From Planctomycetota bacterium (GTDB lineage: Bacteria; Planctomycetota; SZUA-567; JAKLDR01), in assembly GCA_022703445.1 (NCBI GenBank), contig JAKLDR010000035.1, positions 1 to 39,819 on the forward strand: DNA of 39,819 nucleotides. Reading direction: 5' to 3'. Numbering within the stretch: position 1 is the first letter of the stretch; each line of letters begins with the position of its first letter. This document shows positions 23,919-31,524 of the stretch, in pieces. The translations under genes were made by a program, and so were the position numbers. The notes beneath the pieces are model-generated. The model was given only the letters and a program-made list of their open reading frames with translations. It made no database searches and had not been told where the DNA came from.

Positions 23919-24569
23919 TTATCGCGCGGCCCACAACATCCCGCGCTGCACAATCGTCTTGGCCTCCGACACGCTGAAGTCGGCGGCCACGTGGCCCAGG
24001 GAGGTGTAGAAGACCCGGCCCTCGCCGAAGCGCCGCTTCCAGACGGCAGGCATCACCGTGCCCTTGATCCAGAAGGCGCCGCCGTGCTCGCCGGTGAAAG
24101 TGGTGGTGGCCAGCACCTGGTTCGAGGGGTCGGTGTGCATGTAGTACTGCTCGGAGCGCATCCTGAAGTCGGCCAGGCCCCGGGTGATCGGGTCCTGGTG
24201 GTCGGTGATCTTGACCTCGTAGTCGACGATCCCGCCCGGGTGGGCCACCCACTGGCCTCCGACCATGAACTGGTAGTCGACCTCCTCCCGGAAGGAGTCG
24301 CCCATGCCGCCGTGCCAGCCGGCGATGCCCACGCCGGACTTCACCGCCTCGAGCAGCCCCCCGCGCTGCTCCCTGGTGATCTTGCCCATGGTCCATACCG
24401 GGACGATGAGCGAAAGCGCCTTCATGGCCTCCTTGTCCAAGTAGGCGTCGAGCGTGTCCGAGACCTTCACGGCGAAGCCCTGGCTCTCCAGCCACGGCGC
24501 GAAGATGTCCACGCACTGCTTGGGCTCGTGCCCGTCCCAGCCTCCCCAGACCATCAAAGCCGATCGCAC
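23919..24569 (-). CDS. ThuA-like protein
   Basis: 216 residues; GTG start at 24569 with AAGGAGGAG upstream. The ThuA (trehalose utilisation) fold resembles class I glutamine amidotransferases. Visible family features are [12 protein letters not shown] at the N-terminus, [13 protein letters not shown] (the GxHGG element), [21 protein letters not shown] and [10 protein letters not shown] at the C-terminus. ThuA is implicated in conversion of keto-disaccharides in rhizobia; most homologues have no proven substrate. It is upstream gene of the operon with the Gfo/Idh/MocA oxidoreductase and divergent from the AraC regulator gene, which is the natural candidate for its regulation (inference). Confidence 0.9.
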   Translation of the reverse strand: MRSALMVWGGWDGHEPKQCVDIFAPWLESQGFAVKVSDTLDAYLDKEAMKALSLIVPVWTMGKITREQRGGLLEAVKSGVGIAGWHGGMGDSFREEVDYQFMVGGQWVAHPGGIVDYEVKITDHQDPITRGLADFRMRSEQYYMHTDPSNQVLATTTFTGEHGGAFWIKGTVMPAVWKRRFGEGRVFYTSLGHVAADFSVSEAKTIVQRGMLWAAR

Positions 24570-24637
24570 GGTTACTCCTCCTTCGCTTCGCGCCCAGTGC
24601 TCATGCCACAGTCCATCTGTCGGCCACGGGTGGCTTC

Positions 24638-24868
24638 AACGCAGAGGTCGCAGAGGTACGCAAAGGCCGCAGAGGCGTTGGCCTTTTCTCTCGCTAGAGA
24701 GACGCGCGGCGGAGCCGCGCAGGGAGCGGAACGCTCCCGGGAGGAGCTGCTTTGGCCTCTTCGGCCCGAACCCATTCGGAGCTGAAGAGGCCGAAGCTGC
24801 TCCGCCTCCCTTTCCACCGCCGGGCTGTCCTCTGCGACCTCTGCGCACCTCTGCGTCCTCCGCGTTAA
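24638..24868. repeat. Composite inverted-repeat element (CGCAGAGG type) with nested hairpins
   Basis: Outer arms: 24638-24677 (AACGCAGAGGTCGCAGAGG and variants) and 24829-24868 (the inverted version, CCTCTGCGACCTCTGCG ending CGTTAA). Inside are three hairpins in a row. The first is GCGCGGC-GGA-GCCGCGC (24704-24720). The second is GGGAGCG-GAA-CGCTCCC (24722-24738). The third is a long imperfect stem at about 24740-24810, with GGCCTCTTCGG opposite GAAGAGGCC. The total is about 231 bp with no coding capacity: the layout of a miniature inverted-repeat element or recombination-prone locus. No target-site duplication could be defined with certainty. Confidence 0.75.
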
Positions 24869-24916
24869 AAGGGCCCTCTGGGGCTGCCATGGACTTCCTG
24901 CCTCTTGTACTGGGAC

Positions 24917-24945
24917 TTTACACCAGGGGCAATAGACTCTATGAT
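24917..24945 (+). promoter_or_regulatory. Near-consensus sigma70 promoter for the AraC gene
   Basis: -35 TTTACA (24917-24922), 17-bp spacer, -10 TATGAT (24940-24945), 5 of 6 matches each. Transcription would begin at about 24952, directly at the ATG at 24953, predicting a leaderless mRNA. Confidence 0.6.
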
Positions 24946-24952
24946 TAAAGAT

Positions 24953-25807
24953 ATGGACTTTTCTTCCATCCACCTGGCGCCGCTGCCGCGGCGCTTTCCG
25001 GGCCTGCTGCAAGTGGGCACCGTCGGTTACATCCCGCACAAACAGAACTGGATCCGCCATCCCTTCTCGACCTTCAATTTCTCCTTCATCCTGAAGGGCG
25101 CCGGGCTCTACCGCACGGCGCAGCGCGAGTGGGAGGTCCGCGCGCCCTGCGTCATCACCCAGTGGCCCGGCGTGCACGTCGAGTACGGCCCGCACCTGGA
25201 GTGGGAGGAACTCTACCTGATCTACGACGCCGCGCACATGGCGGCCCTGCGCAGGAGCCAGCTGGTCAAGGACGGCAAGCCGGTCTGGTATCTACAGGAC
25301 CCCGGGCCGGTCCGGCGCCGGCTCGACGAGCTCAATGAGGCGCTGACCGCCGGGGAGGAGGGCGGGATCTCTCCCGACCGCGTCGACCGCATCTGCGAGT
25401 CGCTCGTGATGGAGAGCCTGATCAGCGAGACCACGCCGGTGTCGGGTCCGCACGAGCGCGCCATCCTCGCCGCCCGCGCCCAGGTGGAGGCCGGCTTCCT
25501 CGGGGAGATCGACTTCGACAAGCTGGCGCTCGAGCACGGCTTCTCGCCGTCGAGCTTCCGCCGGCACTGGAACGAGCACGTGGGCACCCCGCCGCAGCGC
25601 TTTCTCGTGGGCCTGCGGATCCGCCGCGCCTGCCGGTTGCTCGTCGAGACATCCATGAGCGTCGGGCAGATCGCCCAGGCGGTGCGCTTCGACGACCCGC
25701 TCTACTTCTCGCGGCGGTTCAGGGAGATCACCGGCGAGAGCGCCAGCGACTACCGGCGGAGCCGGAGATACCCGTCGGCGGGAGCCGACGCCGCACCACA
25801 GCCCTGA
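24953..25807 (+). CDS. AraC-family transcriptional regulator
   Basis: 284 residues from the ATG at 24953. An upstream ATG at 24941 and a TTG at 24905 are in frame, but both lie inside or before the predicted promoter, and none has a good ribosome binding site. The N-terminal half (about 5-165) is a cupin-like ligand-binding domain (FNFSFILKGAGLYRT, WPGVHVEYGP). The C-terminal roughly 95 residues contain two helix-turn-helix motifs: IDFDKLALEHGFSPSSFRRH and MSVGQIAQAVRFDDPLYFSR, the second followed by the typical FREITGESASDYRR. It probably responds to a sugar or its derivative and controls the divergent ThuA-Gfo/Idh operon and perhaps the convergent URO-D-like gene (inference). It ends 12 bp from the URO-D-like stop. 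Confidence 0.9.
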   Translation: MDFSSIHLAPLPRRFPGLLQVGTVGYIPHKQNWIRHPFSTFNFSFILKGAGLYRTAQREWEVRAPCVITQWPGVHVEYGPHLEWEELYLIYDAAHMAALRRSQLVKDGKPVWYLQDPGPVRRRLDELNEALTAGEEGGISPDRVDRICESLVMESLISETTPVSGPHERAILAARAQVEAGFLGEIDFDKLALEHGFSPSSFRRHWNEHVGTPPQRFLVGLRIRRACRLLVETSMSVGQIAQAVRFDDPLYFSRRFREITGESASDYRRSRRYPSAGADAAPQP

Positions 25808-25819
25808 GGGCCGCCGGGC

Positions 25820-26776
25820 CTATCCCGGATAATTGCCCTCTTTGCGCCAGACGTCGAGCATCAGCTCGTAACGCTCCAGGCGCATGCCGGTGTAGATGCA
25901 GTTCGAGGTGCTGAAGATGTACCCGCCGCCGGGCATGCCGTGCTTCAGGCAGTAGCGCGCGGACTCGACCACCTCTTCATTGGTGCCGGTGTCGAGCTGG
26001 CCGCAGTTGACGTTCCCGACCAGGGCCACGCGCTTCCCGTACTTGGCCTTGAGCTCGGCGATGTCCACCCCGCCCTGGGGATCGAGGGAGTGCAGCGCAT
26101 CCGGGCCGGCCTCGACCAGCTGGTCGACGATGGGCATGATGTTGCCGTCGGTGTGCTTGATGGTGAAGAGGCCCATCTCCCGGTAGCCCGAGCAGGCGGC
26201 CTTGAGGTAGGGCGTGACCACCTCGGAGAACATGTCCGGGCTGAGGAACGGCCCGCTGTTGAAACAGTAGTCGGCGCACATGGCGATGCCGTCGAGAACG
26301 CCGCGGTAGTGCTCCCGGGCGGACCGGAGGCAGCCCTCGACCCGGGAAGCGGCCTTGTCCTTGGCCTCCTGGGTGTTCTCGTAGAGCCAGGCACACCACT
26401 CGGTCATGTCCTTGCCGGTGGGGATCGAGTAGGTCGGGTCGCCGTGGGTCATCAGGAAGAAGCGGTCGCCGGTCTTCTCGCGGATGACCTGGGCCACCCG
26501 GCCGACCTCCTCGGAGCCGGTCGTCGGGTGGATGAAGATCGCCGAGTGCTCGAAGCGCTCGGCGGTGGCGATGTACAGGTCGGCCATGTCCGCGCGGTGC
26601 AGCCGGCGCTCGGCCTCGGTCATCTGGCCCCACTGGTGGTAGTTGCGGTGGTTGGGGTGGACCTTGCCGAAGCACTCCATGGTCAGGAAGAAGACCAGCT
26701 CGAAGTGCGGCACGCGGCCGGTCAGGGGCTGGCGCTTGAGCGCGGCGATGAACCTCTGGCGGGGGGTCATGGGCAT
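25820..26776 (-). CDS. Uroporphyrinogen decarboxylase (URO-D) superfamily protein, not HemE
   Basis: 318 residues; ATG at 26776 with GGAGG 6 nt upstream. The TIM-barrel URO-D superfamily pattern is visible: MTPRQRFIAALKRQP at the N-terminus, IKHTDGNIMPIVDQLVEAG, LHSLDPQGGVDIAELKAKYG, VALVGNVNCGQL and the C-terminal GGYIFSTSNCIYTGM. The N-terminal Arg-rich MRQAGR-type motif of true HemE is missing. It therefore belongs to the large group of HemE-like proteins, including corrinoid methyltransferase-type members, common in planctomycetes near sugar-catabolism genes. The reaction is unknown. It converges on the AraC gene and diverges from the phosphoglycosyl transferase gene. Confidence 0.88.
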   Translation of the reverse strand: MPMTPRQRFIAALKRQPLTGRVPHFELVFFLTMECFGKVHPNHRNYHQWGQMTEAERRLHRADMADLYIATAERFEHSAIFIHPTTGSEEVGRVAQVIREKTGDRFFLMTHGDPTYSIPTGKDMTEWCAWLYENTQEAKDKAASRVEGCLRSAREHYRGVLDGIAMCADYCFNSGPFLSPDMFSEVVTPYLKAACSGYREMGLFTIKHTDGNIMPIVDQLVEAGPDALHSLDPQGGVDIAELKAKYGKRVALVGNVNCGQLDTGTNEEVVESARYCLKHGMPGGGYIFSTSNCIYTGMRLERYELMLDVWRKEGNYPG

Positions 26777-26817
26777 CTTTGTCCTCCGTTGGGCGGCGCA
26801 GGGCGGCCTCGCCGCGC

Positions 26818-26823
26818 ATTCTA
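26818..26823 (-). promoter_or_regulatory. Possible -10 box for the URO-D-like gene
   Basis: TAGAAT on the minus strand, 5 of 6 matches to TATAAT, about 41 nt from the ATG. No convincing -35 is seen (CTGGCG at 17 bp). Confidence 0.3.
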
Positions 26824-26875
26824 ATCGCGAGCCTCCGCCGCGCCAGGACCGCCGGCGGCTTTGCCGGCTCGCACC

Positions 26876-26904
26876 TTGCGCCCCCCGGAAGTGCGGCCTA
26901 GAAT
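26876..26904 (+). promoter_or_regulatory. Promoter for the WecA/MraY-like gene
   Basis: -35-like TTGCGC (26876-26881), 17-bp spacer, -10 TAGAAT (26899-26904). The TTG start codon is about 43 nt downstream. Confidence 0.4.
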
Positions 26905-26946
26905 GGCCCACCGGGGGCCGGAGCGTCTCCGGAGGAGGCGGACTGC

Positions 26947-28047
26947 TTGGGCATCGGGCTGCTGACCGCGTTCGCGCTGGCCTTCGCGCTCTCGGCGCTG
27001 CTGGGGGCCGCGGCCCGGCCGCTGGCCCGGCGGATCGGCTTCCTGGACATCCCCGACCTGGAGCGCAAGCAGGGCCGAGCGGCCATCCCCTACGGCGGGG
27101 GCCCGGCCATGTTCCTGGCCTTCGCCCTGACCGTCGCCGGACTGTGGTTCGCCGGCCGATCGGTCGCCGGCGCACAGGGCCCCGTGGCGGAGCTCCTGCC
27201 GTCGTTCGATTTCGGCGCACCCGGGGCGCTGCGGCACTTCGGGGCCATCGGCCTGGGGGCGCTGCTGGTCTTCCTGATGGGCCTGCTGGACGAGGCCAGG
27301 CGGATCCCCCCGCTGGCCAAGTTCCTGGTGCAGATCGGCGCAGCGCTCATCCTGGTCTGGGGCGGCGTGCGCGTGACCGCCAACATCCCCGGCTACCCGG
27401 TCTCGGTGGCGCTGACCGTCCTCTGGGTGGTGGGCATCACCAACGCCTTCAACCTGCTCGACAACATGGACGGCCTGTCGGCCGGCACCGCGGCCATCGC
27501 CGCCTTCATCTTCGCGATGGTCGGCGACTTCACCGCCCAGCCGGAGCTGGCGGCGGTGCTGGCCGCGCTCTCCGGGGCGGCGGCCGGCTTCATCGTCCAC
27601 AACTTCTGCCCGGCCCGGCTCTACATGGGCGACTCGGGGGCCTACTGGCTGGGGTTCACCCTCAGCGCCCTGACCGTGGAGGCCACGTTCTACCGGGGGG
27701 ACGGCCCCGCGGGCGTGGCCTCGCCGGCCATGCTGGCCCTGGGCGTGCCGCTGCTGATCCTGGCCGTCCCGGTCTTCGACACCGCCAGCGTGCTGTGGAT
27801 CCGGCTGCGCGAGCGCCGACCGCTGTGGGTCGGCGACCGCTCGCACCTCTCCCACCGCCTGCAGGGCCTGGGCCTGTCGGTCCGCGAGGCCGTCCTGGCC
27901 ATCTGGCTGCTGACCCTGGCCTGCGGGCTGGGGGCTCTGTACCTTAAGCACCTCCCGGTGCACCTGGGCGTGCTGGTCCTGGCCCAGGCCGCGGCGATCC
28001 TGGCCGTGGTGGCCATCCTCGAGGGCCTGGGCCGGCGCCGGGAATAG
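26947..28047 (+). CDS. MraY/WecA-family polyprenyl-phosphate sugar-1-phosphate transferase
   Basis: 366 residues, mostly membrane helices (about ten). The TTG start at 26947 has GGAGGAGG 8 nt upstream. Family motifs are NAFNLLDNMDGLSAG (Asp-rich loop), PARLYMGDSGAYWLGF with the conserved Asp, and the SHLSHRLQGLG histidine motif. Such enzymes attach a sugar-1-phosphate (often GlcNAc-1-P) from a UDP-sugar to undecaprenyl phosphate at the inner membrane, the first step of O-antigen, teichoic acid or exopolysaccharide synthesis. WecA/TagO type is more likely than MraY because no peptidoglycan genes are near, while an O-antigen ligase-like gene follows at 26 bp and a Wzz/BY-kinase lies 6 kb away. 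Confidence 0.9.
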   Translation: MGIGLLTAFALAFALSALLGAAARPLARRIGFLDIPDLERKQGRAAIPYGGGPAMFLAFALTVAGLWFAGRSVAGAQGPVAELLPSFDFGAPGALRHFGAIGLGALLVFLMGLLDEARRIPPLAKFLVQIGAALILVWGGVRVTANIPGYPVSVALTVLWVVGITNAFNLLDNMDGLSAGTAAIAAFIFAMVGDFTAQPELAAVLAALSGAAAGFIVHNFCPARLYMGDSGAYWLGFTLSALTVEATFYRGDGPAGVASPAMLALGVPLLILAVPVFDTASVLWIRLRERRPLWVGDRSHLSHRLQGLGLSVREAVLAIWLLTLACGLGALYLKHLPVHLGVLVLAQAAAILAVVAILEGLGRRRE

Positions 28048-28072
28048 GGCGCCAGCCGGCGGATGAACGCAG

Positions 28073-30829
28073 ATGCACGCGAGTAGGCAGGACCTCCAGC
28101 CGGCACCGGACGGTCCCGGCGGCTTCCGCGGCGAACTGGCCCGGGCGCTGGGCCTCGGCGAACTGCTGGTGCTCGCCGCGCTGGTGGCGCTCGCCCCGGT
28201 GCTGCGTCTGGAGGACGCCTACGTCCCGGTCGTGAGGTTCCCGCCGCACATCGTGGCCGGGGAGGGCTATTTCCTCTGGATCGTAGCCCTGCTCGGGGCC
28301 CTGACCGCCGTGCGCTCCGCCCTGGCCGGGCGCTTGGCCCTGCCCGAGCCGGCGGCCGCCGCGGCGCTGGGGGCCTGGGCTCTCTACCTGGCCATCCGCG
28401 CGGCGGGCTGCGACCATCCCTTCGAGGCCCGCGGCCAGGCGGCCATGTGGTTCGGGCACCTGGCGCTCTTCGTGGTAGTGCTCGCGGCCGCAGCCGGCAA
28501 GGACGGCCTGGGGCGCGTCCTCTTCGCGGCGCTGGCCGCCGGTCTGGTGCTGGAGTCGGTTCAGGTCATCTGGCAGGGCCACGTGGGACTGGCGGAGATG
28601 CGGGCCCGCATCCTGGCCGGAGAGCTCCCGCTGGCCGGGGAGGGCTTCGATTCCCCCGTGGCCCGCTCGCGGCTCTTCTCCACCGAGCCCACCGGTTCCT
28701 TCCTGACCTCCAACATCCTGGGCGCCTGGCTGGCCATGGCCGGCGCGGCCGTCGCGGGGCTCCTGGCCGGGAGCCTGGCCGCCGGTCGCTGGGACGGCAG
28801 GACCGCCGGGCCGGGCGCTGTGCGGACCGCACTGCTGGTCGCCGCGGCGGGGCTCGCCGCAGCCGCAACCGGCTGGGCGCTGGCCCTGACCGGCTCCAAG
28901 GGCGCGTGGCTGGCGGCCTTCGGAGGCATGGCCGCGACGCTGTTCGTTGCGCCACCGGCGGACGCGGAGCTTCGGCGGCGGAGGCTGCGGCTGGCCGGCG
29001 GCGCCATGCTGGCGCTGGCCCTGGCCGCCGGGCTCCTCTACTGGGCCAGGCCCGGGCTGCCCGGCGGGGCGGGGCTCGCCGCCTCGCTCGACGTGCGCCT
29101 GGGCTACTGGCGGCCCGCGGCGGAGATGGCCGCCGAACGGCCGGCGCTGGGCGTCGGCCCCGGCACCTTCGGCGCGCGCTTCCCGAAGCTCAAGGGGCCG
29201 ATGGCCGAGGAAGCCCAGTCGGCGCACTGCGCCTGGCTGGAGACCGCGGCCGAGTCCGGTATGGTCGGGCTGGTCCTCCTGGCCGGATTCTGGGCGCTGG
29301 TCCTGCGGAGGCTGTGGCGCAATGCGGGGCCGGAGCCCGCGCTGTCGCCTCCTTCCCCCGCCGCCGGCTATGACGATGCCCCCGCCCGGCGCCGGGAGGC
29401 GAACCTGGTGCTGCTGGCCGGGGCCGGGGCGGCCTTCGCCTTCGCCTGGCTGCGCTTCGGGCAGGCCGACATCAGCCAGTTCCTGGAGGCGCTCAGGCAG
29501 CCCCCGGAGGCCGGAGGGCGCCTCAAGGCCTTCCTGACCATCCGCGCGCTGGACTTCCCACTGATCTGGGCGGCCGCCTTTCTGCTGATCGCCCGCCCGG
29601 CGCTCTCGCCCGCCGACCCGGCGGCCGCCGGGCGCTGGCTGCGCCGGGGCGCGGCGGCCGGGCTGGCCATCTTCCTGCTGCACTCCGCGGTCGACATGGA
29701 CATGGGCATGCGCGCCATGACCGGCTCGGCGCTGATCCTGGCGGCGTTGGCCATGGCCGCCCCGGGCGGCGGGCCGCTCCGCCGGGTGCTCCGGCTGGAT
29801 GGCCGCCGCGCGCTGGCCGGCGCCGGACTGGTGGCCGTCCTGGCCGCCGGGAGCCTGTGGCTCGGCATCGGCCAGTACCGCCGCGCCGGGGCGCTGGCCG
29901 ACCTCGACGTCCCGCCGCCGGAGGAGGTCGCGGCCCGCCCCTTCGACCGCGCCGTCTGGCACGTCGGACGCCTCCGGGCGGCGGTGGCCGCCGATCCGCT
30001 CGACTGCCCCCTGCGGCTGATGCTGGCCAGGCTCTGCAACGTCGCCGCGAACCTGGCACCCGACCGCGAGCAGGCCCGCGCGCTGCTGGCCGAGGCCGAG
30101 GCCCAGGTCCGCCGGGCCGCGGAACTGACCCCCGCCAGGCCCACGCCCCGCGCGGTGCTCGGCCACCTGCTGCTGCTCGACGGCCGCGCCAGCGAGGCCG
30201 CCGACGCCTTCCGCGAGGCCCACGAGCTCTACCCGCTCAAGTCCGAGCTGCTCCTGGGATGGGGCGACGCCGAGCTGCTGGCCGGACGGACGGACGCGGC
30301 CCGGGCGCGCTACCGCGATGCCCTGGCCGTCTCGCGCCGGGTGGCCGACGAGGCCATCCACCTCTCGGTGCTCTTCGAGGACCCCGGGCTGATGACCTGG
30401 CAGCTCCCGCGGATGGACGCCATCGTCGCGGCGCTCGACGCGGCGATCGCCCGGGAGCCCGGCGACGGGGCGCTGCTGCTGCGCAGGGCGCTGACCGAGG
30501 TGGCCCGCGGTAGGCCGGAGCCGGCCCTGGAGTGGCTGCGCCGCGCCGCGGGCGCCGAGCCGAAGGACGCCCTGCTGCTCCTCTTCGAAGGCTACGGCCT
30601 GCGCCTGGCCGGCCGGTCCGAGGAGGCCCTGGCCCGCATGGCCGAGGCCGGCCGTCTGGAGGGAACCGCCGGGGCGCTGCCGGCCGGCCCCAGGGCGGTG
30701 GGCGCGGCCATCGGCCGGACCCGTGCCTCCATGGCCGCCGCGGCCGCGGCGCGGGACTCGGCCCGGAACGGGTCCGGGGCCTCCGGTCCGCCAGGGCGGC
30801 AGGGGAGAACCAAGGAGGGCCTGCGATGA
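28073..30829 (+). CDS. O-antigen ligase/polymerase-like membrane protein with C-terminal TPR region
   Basis: 918 residues; ATG at 28073 (weak ribosome binding site; the start is the least certain point). Residues about 25-620 contain many membrane helices, interrupted by a loop with GSKGAWLAA and an extracytoplasmic ALGVGPGTFGARFPKLKG followed by SAHCAWLETAAESGMVGL. This is the WaaL/Wzy-type (O-antigen ligase, PF04932-like) pattern in which an Arg or His in the large loop is needed for glycan transfer. Residues about 640-880 are helical tetratricopeptide-like repeats (e.g. AVLGHLLLLDGRASEAADAF, LLLGWGDAELLAGRTDAARA). The TPR part may recruit partners in the periplasm. It is co-transcribed with the WecA-like gene, and its TGA overlaps the next gene's ATG. 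Confidence 0.85.
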   Translation: MHASRQDLQPAPDGPGGFRGELARALGLGELLVLAALVALAPVLRLEDAYVPVVRFPPHIVAGEGYFLWIVALLGALTAVRSALAGRLALPEPAAAAALGAWALYLAIRAAGCDHPFEARGQAAMWFGHLALFVVVLAAAAGKDGLGRVLFAALAAGLVLESVQVIWQGHVGLAEMRARILAGELPLAGEGFDSPVARSRLFSTEPTGSFLTSNILGAWLAMAGAAVAGLLAGSLAAGRWDGRTAGPGAVRTALLVAAAGLAAAATGWALALTGSKGAWLAAFGGMAATLFVAPPADAELRRRRLRLAGGAMLALALAAGLLYWARPGLPGGAGLAASLDVRLGYWRPAAEMAAERPALGVGPGTFGARFPKLKGPMAEEAQSAHCAWLETAAESGMVGLVLLAGFWALVLRRLWRNAGPEPALSPPSPAAGYDDAPARRREANLVLLAGAGAAFAFAWLRFGQADISQFLEALRQPPEAGGRLKAFLTIRALDFPLIWAAAFLLIARPALSPADPAAAGRWLRRGAAAGLAIFLLHSAVDMDMGMRAMTGSALILAALAMAAPGGGPLRRVLRLDGRRALAGAGLVAVLAAGSLWLGIGQYRRAGALADLDVPPPEEVAARPFDRAVWHVGRLRAAVAADPLDCPLRLMLARLCNVAANLAPDREQARALLAEAEAQVRRAAELTPARPTPRAVLGHLLLLDGRASEAADAFREAHELYPLKSELLLGWGDAELLAGRTDAARARYRDALAVSRRVADEAIHLSVLFEDPGLMTWQLPRMDAIVAALDAAIAREPGDGALLLRRALTEVARGRPEPALEWLRRAAGAEPKDALLLLFEGYGLRLAGRSEEALARMAEAGRLEGTAGALPAGPRAVGAAIGRTRASMAAAAAARDSARNGSGASGPPGRQGRTKEGLR

Positions 30830-31119
30830 AGACCTGCCACGCCTGCGGGACCGAGTGGACTGATAAGGGCTCGCCGGGGTTCTCCGCCGAATGTCCCAAG
30901 TGCGTCGGCTGGCTGCACTGCTGCCTGAACTGCAAGTTCTACTCGCCCGGTGCGCACCACGACTGCCGCGAGCCCCAGGCCGAGCACGTCCGGGAGAAGG
31001 ACAAGCGCAACACCTGCGAGTACTTCCTGTTCGCCGACCGCGGCCCGGGCGGCCTCGATGACGAGAAGGCCCGGTCCGCCGCCGCGCGCGAGAAGCTCAA
31101 CCGGCTCTTCGGAGGCTGA
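30826..31119 (+). CDS. Small zinc-ribbon protein
   Basis: 97 residues; the ATG at 30826 overlaps the preceding stop (ATGA), with AAGGAGGG upstream. Cysteines occur as CHAC, CPKC, CCLNC and in the pattern CKFYSPGAHHDCREP...NTCEYF. The latter is a recognisable motif of uncharacterised bacterial proteins (two metal-binding clusters; Cys and His ligands). The C-terminus is charged and helical (DDEKARSAAAREKLNRLF). It is soluble and probably cytoplasmic. Translational coupling to the O-antigen ligase-like gene suggests a linked role, but no function can be named. Confidence 0.8.
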   Translation: MKTCHACGTEWTDKGSPGFSAECPKCVGWLHCCLNCKFYSPGAHHDCREPQAEHVREKDKRNTCEYFLFADRGPGGLDDEKARSAAAREKLNRLFGG

Positions 31120-31124
31120 AAGCC

Positions 31125-31376
31125 ATGGGCGAGCACGTCCACGACGAGCAGTGCGGGCACGATCACGACTACTCCCGGAGCGAGATGTCCGCCGGCCTCT
31201 GGTCGGCGCTGGCCATGGTCATCATGGCGGTTCTGGTCGTCGCGATCATCGTGGGAGCCAGGATGATGCGCAGGCGCTCGGCCGGCAGGGTGCCCTGCGG
31301 CAACTGCGGGCTCTTCCTGGAGCCGGACCGCGACGACGTCTGCCCGTCGTGCGGCAAGTCGACAAGGGGGAGATGA
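31125..31376 (+). CDS. Small membrane protein with His-rich N-terminus and C-terminal zinc ribbon
   Basis: 83 residues; ATG at 31125 with GGAGG upstream, 5 bp after the previous stop. The N-terminus is His/Cys/Asp-rich (GEHVHDEQCGHDHDY), likely metal-binding. One membrane helix spans about 24-46 (ALAMVIMAVLVVAIIVGA), followed by a zinc ribbon CGNC...CPSC in the last 30 residues. Third gene of an apparent unit starting at 26947. It carries metal-site candidates at both ends of its membrane helix, perhaps for metal sensing or delivery. Function unknown. Confidence 0.75.
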   Translation: MGEHVHDEQCGHDHDYSRSEMSAGLWSALAMVIMAVLVVAIIVGARMMRRRSAGRVPCGNCGLFLEPDRDDVCPSCGKSTRGR

Positions 31377-31524
31377 GCCGCGCGGAATGTCCACCGCAAC
31401 CCAAGCCTTTACAGGGCGATAGACATCACCGGCGACCTCGGCGCCAGCCTCGGAATTCCGCATATTTCGTGCAAGCTCCACCCTTCAGCCGGACATATGG
31501 GAGCAGCGAAAGGAGGAGTCCACG
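31377..31524. other. Intergenic region without identified element
   Basis: 148 bp between the small zinc-ribbon membrane protein and the secreted protein. It contains a 10-bp palindrome CGGAATTCCG (31451-31460) and TTTACA (about 31415), but no matched -10 box at a normal spacing. The ribosome binding site AAGGAGG (31510-31516) belongs to the next gene. Confidence 0.5.

Larger units (their letters stand above)
24570..24952. other. Gene-free stretch between the ThuA operon and the AraC gene
   Basis: This stretch of 383 bases holds no gene that I can support. It consists of a spacer next to the ThuA start, the composite repeat at 24638-24868, and the promoter region of the AraC gene at 24917-24945. 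Reading frames here are made of repeat sequence. Confidence 0.7.

Noticed and set aside
24572..24948. Possible short genes in the AraC-ThuA spacer
   Set aside because: All frames are translations of the inverted-repeat element.
25820..26776. Assignment of the URO-D-like gene as hemE
   Set aside because: The N-terminal HemE motif with catalytic Arg residues is missing and no haem genes are near.
27944..30361. 805-codon minus-strand frame opposite the O-antigen ligase-like gene
   Set aside because: Low-complexity antisense frame; the plus-strand frame has membrane helices and TPR repeats.
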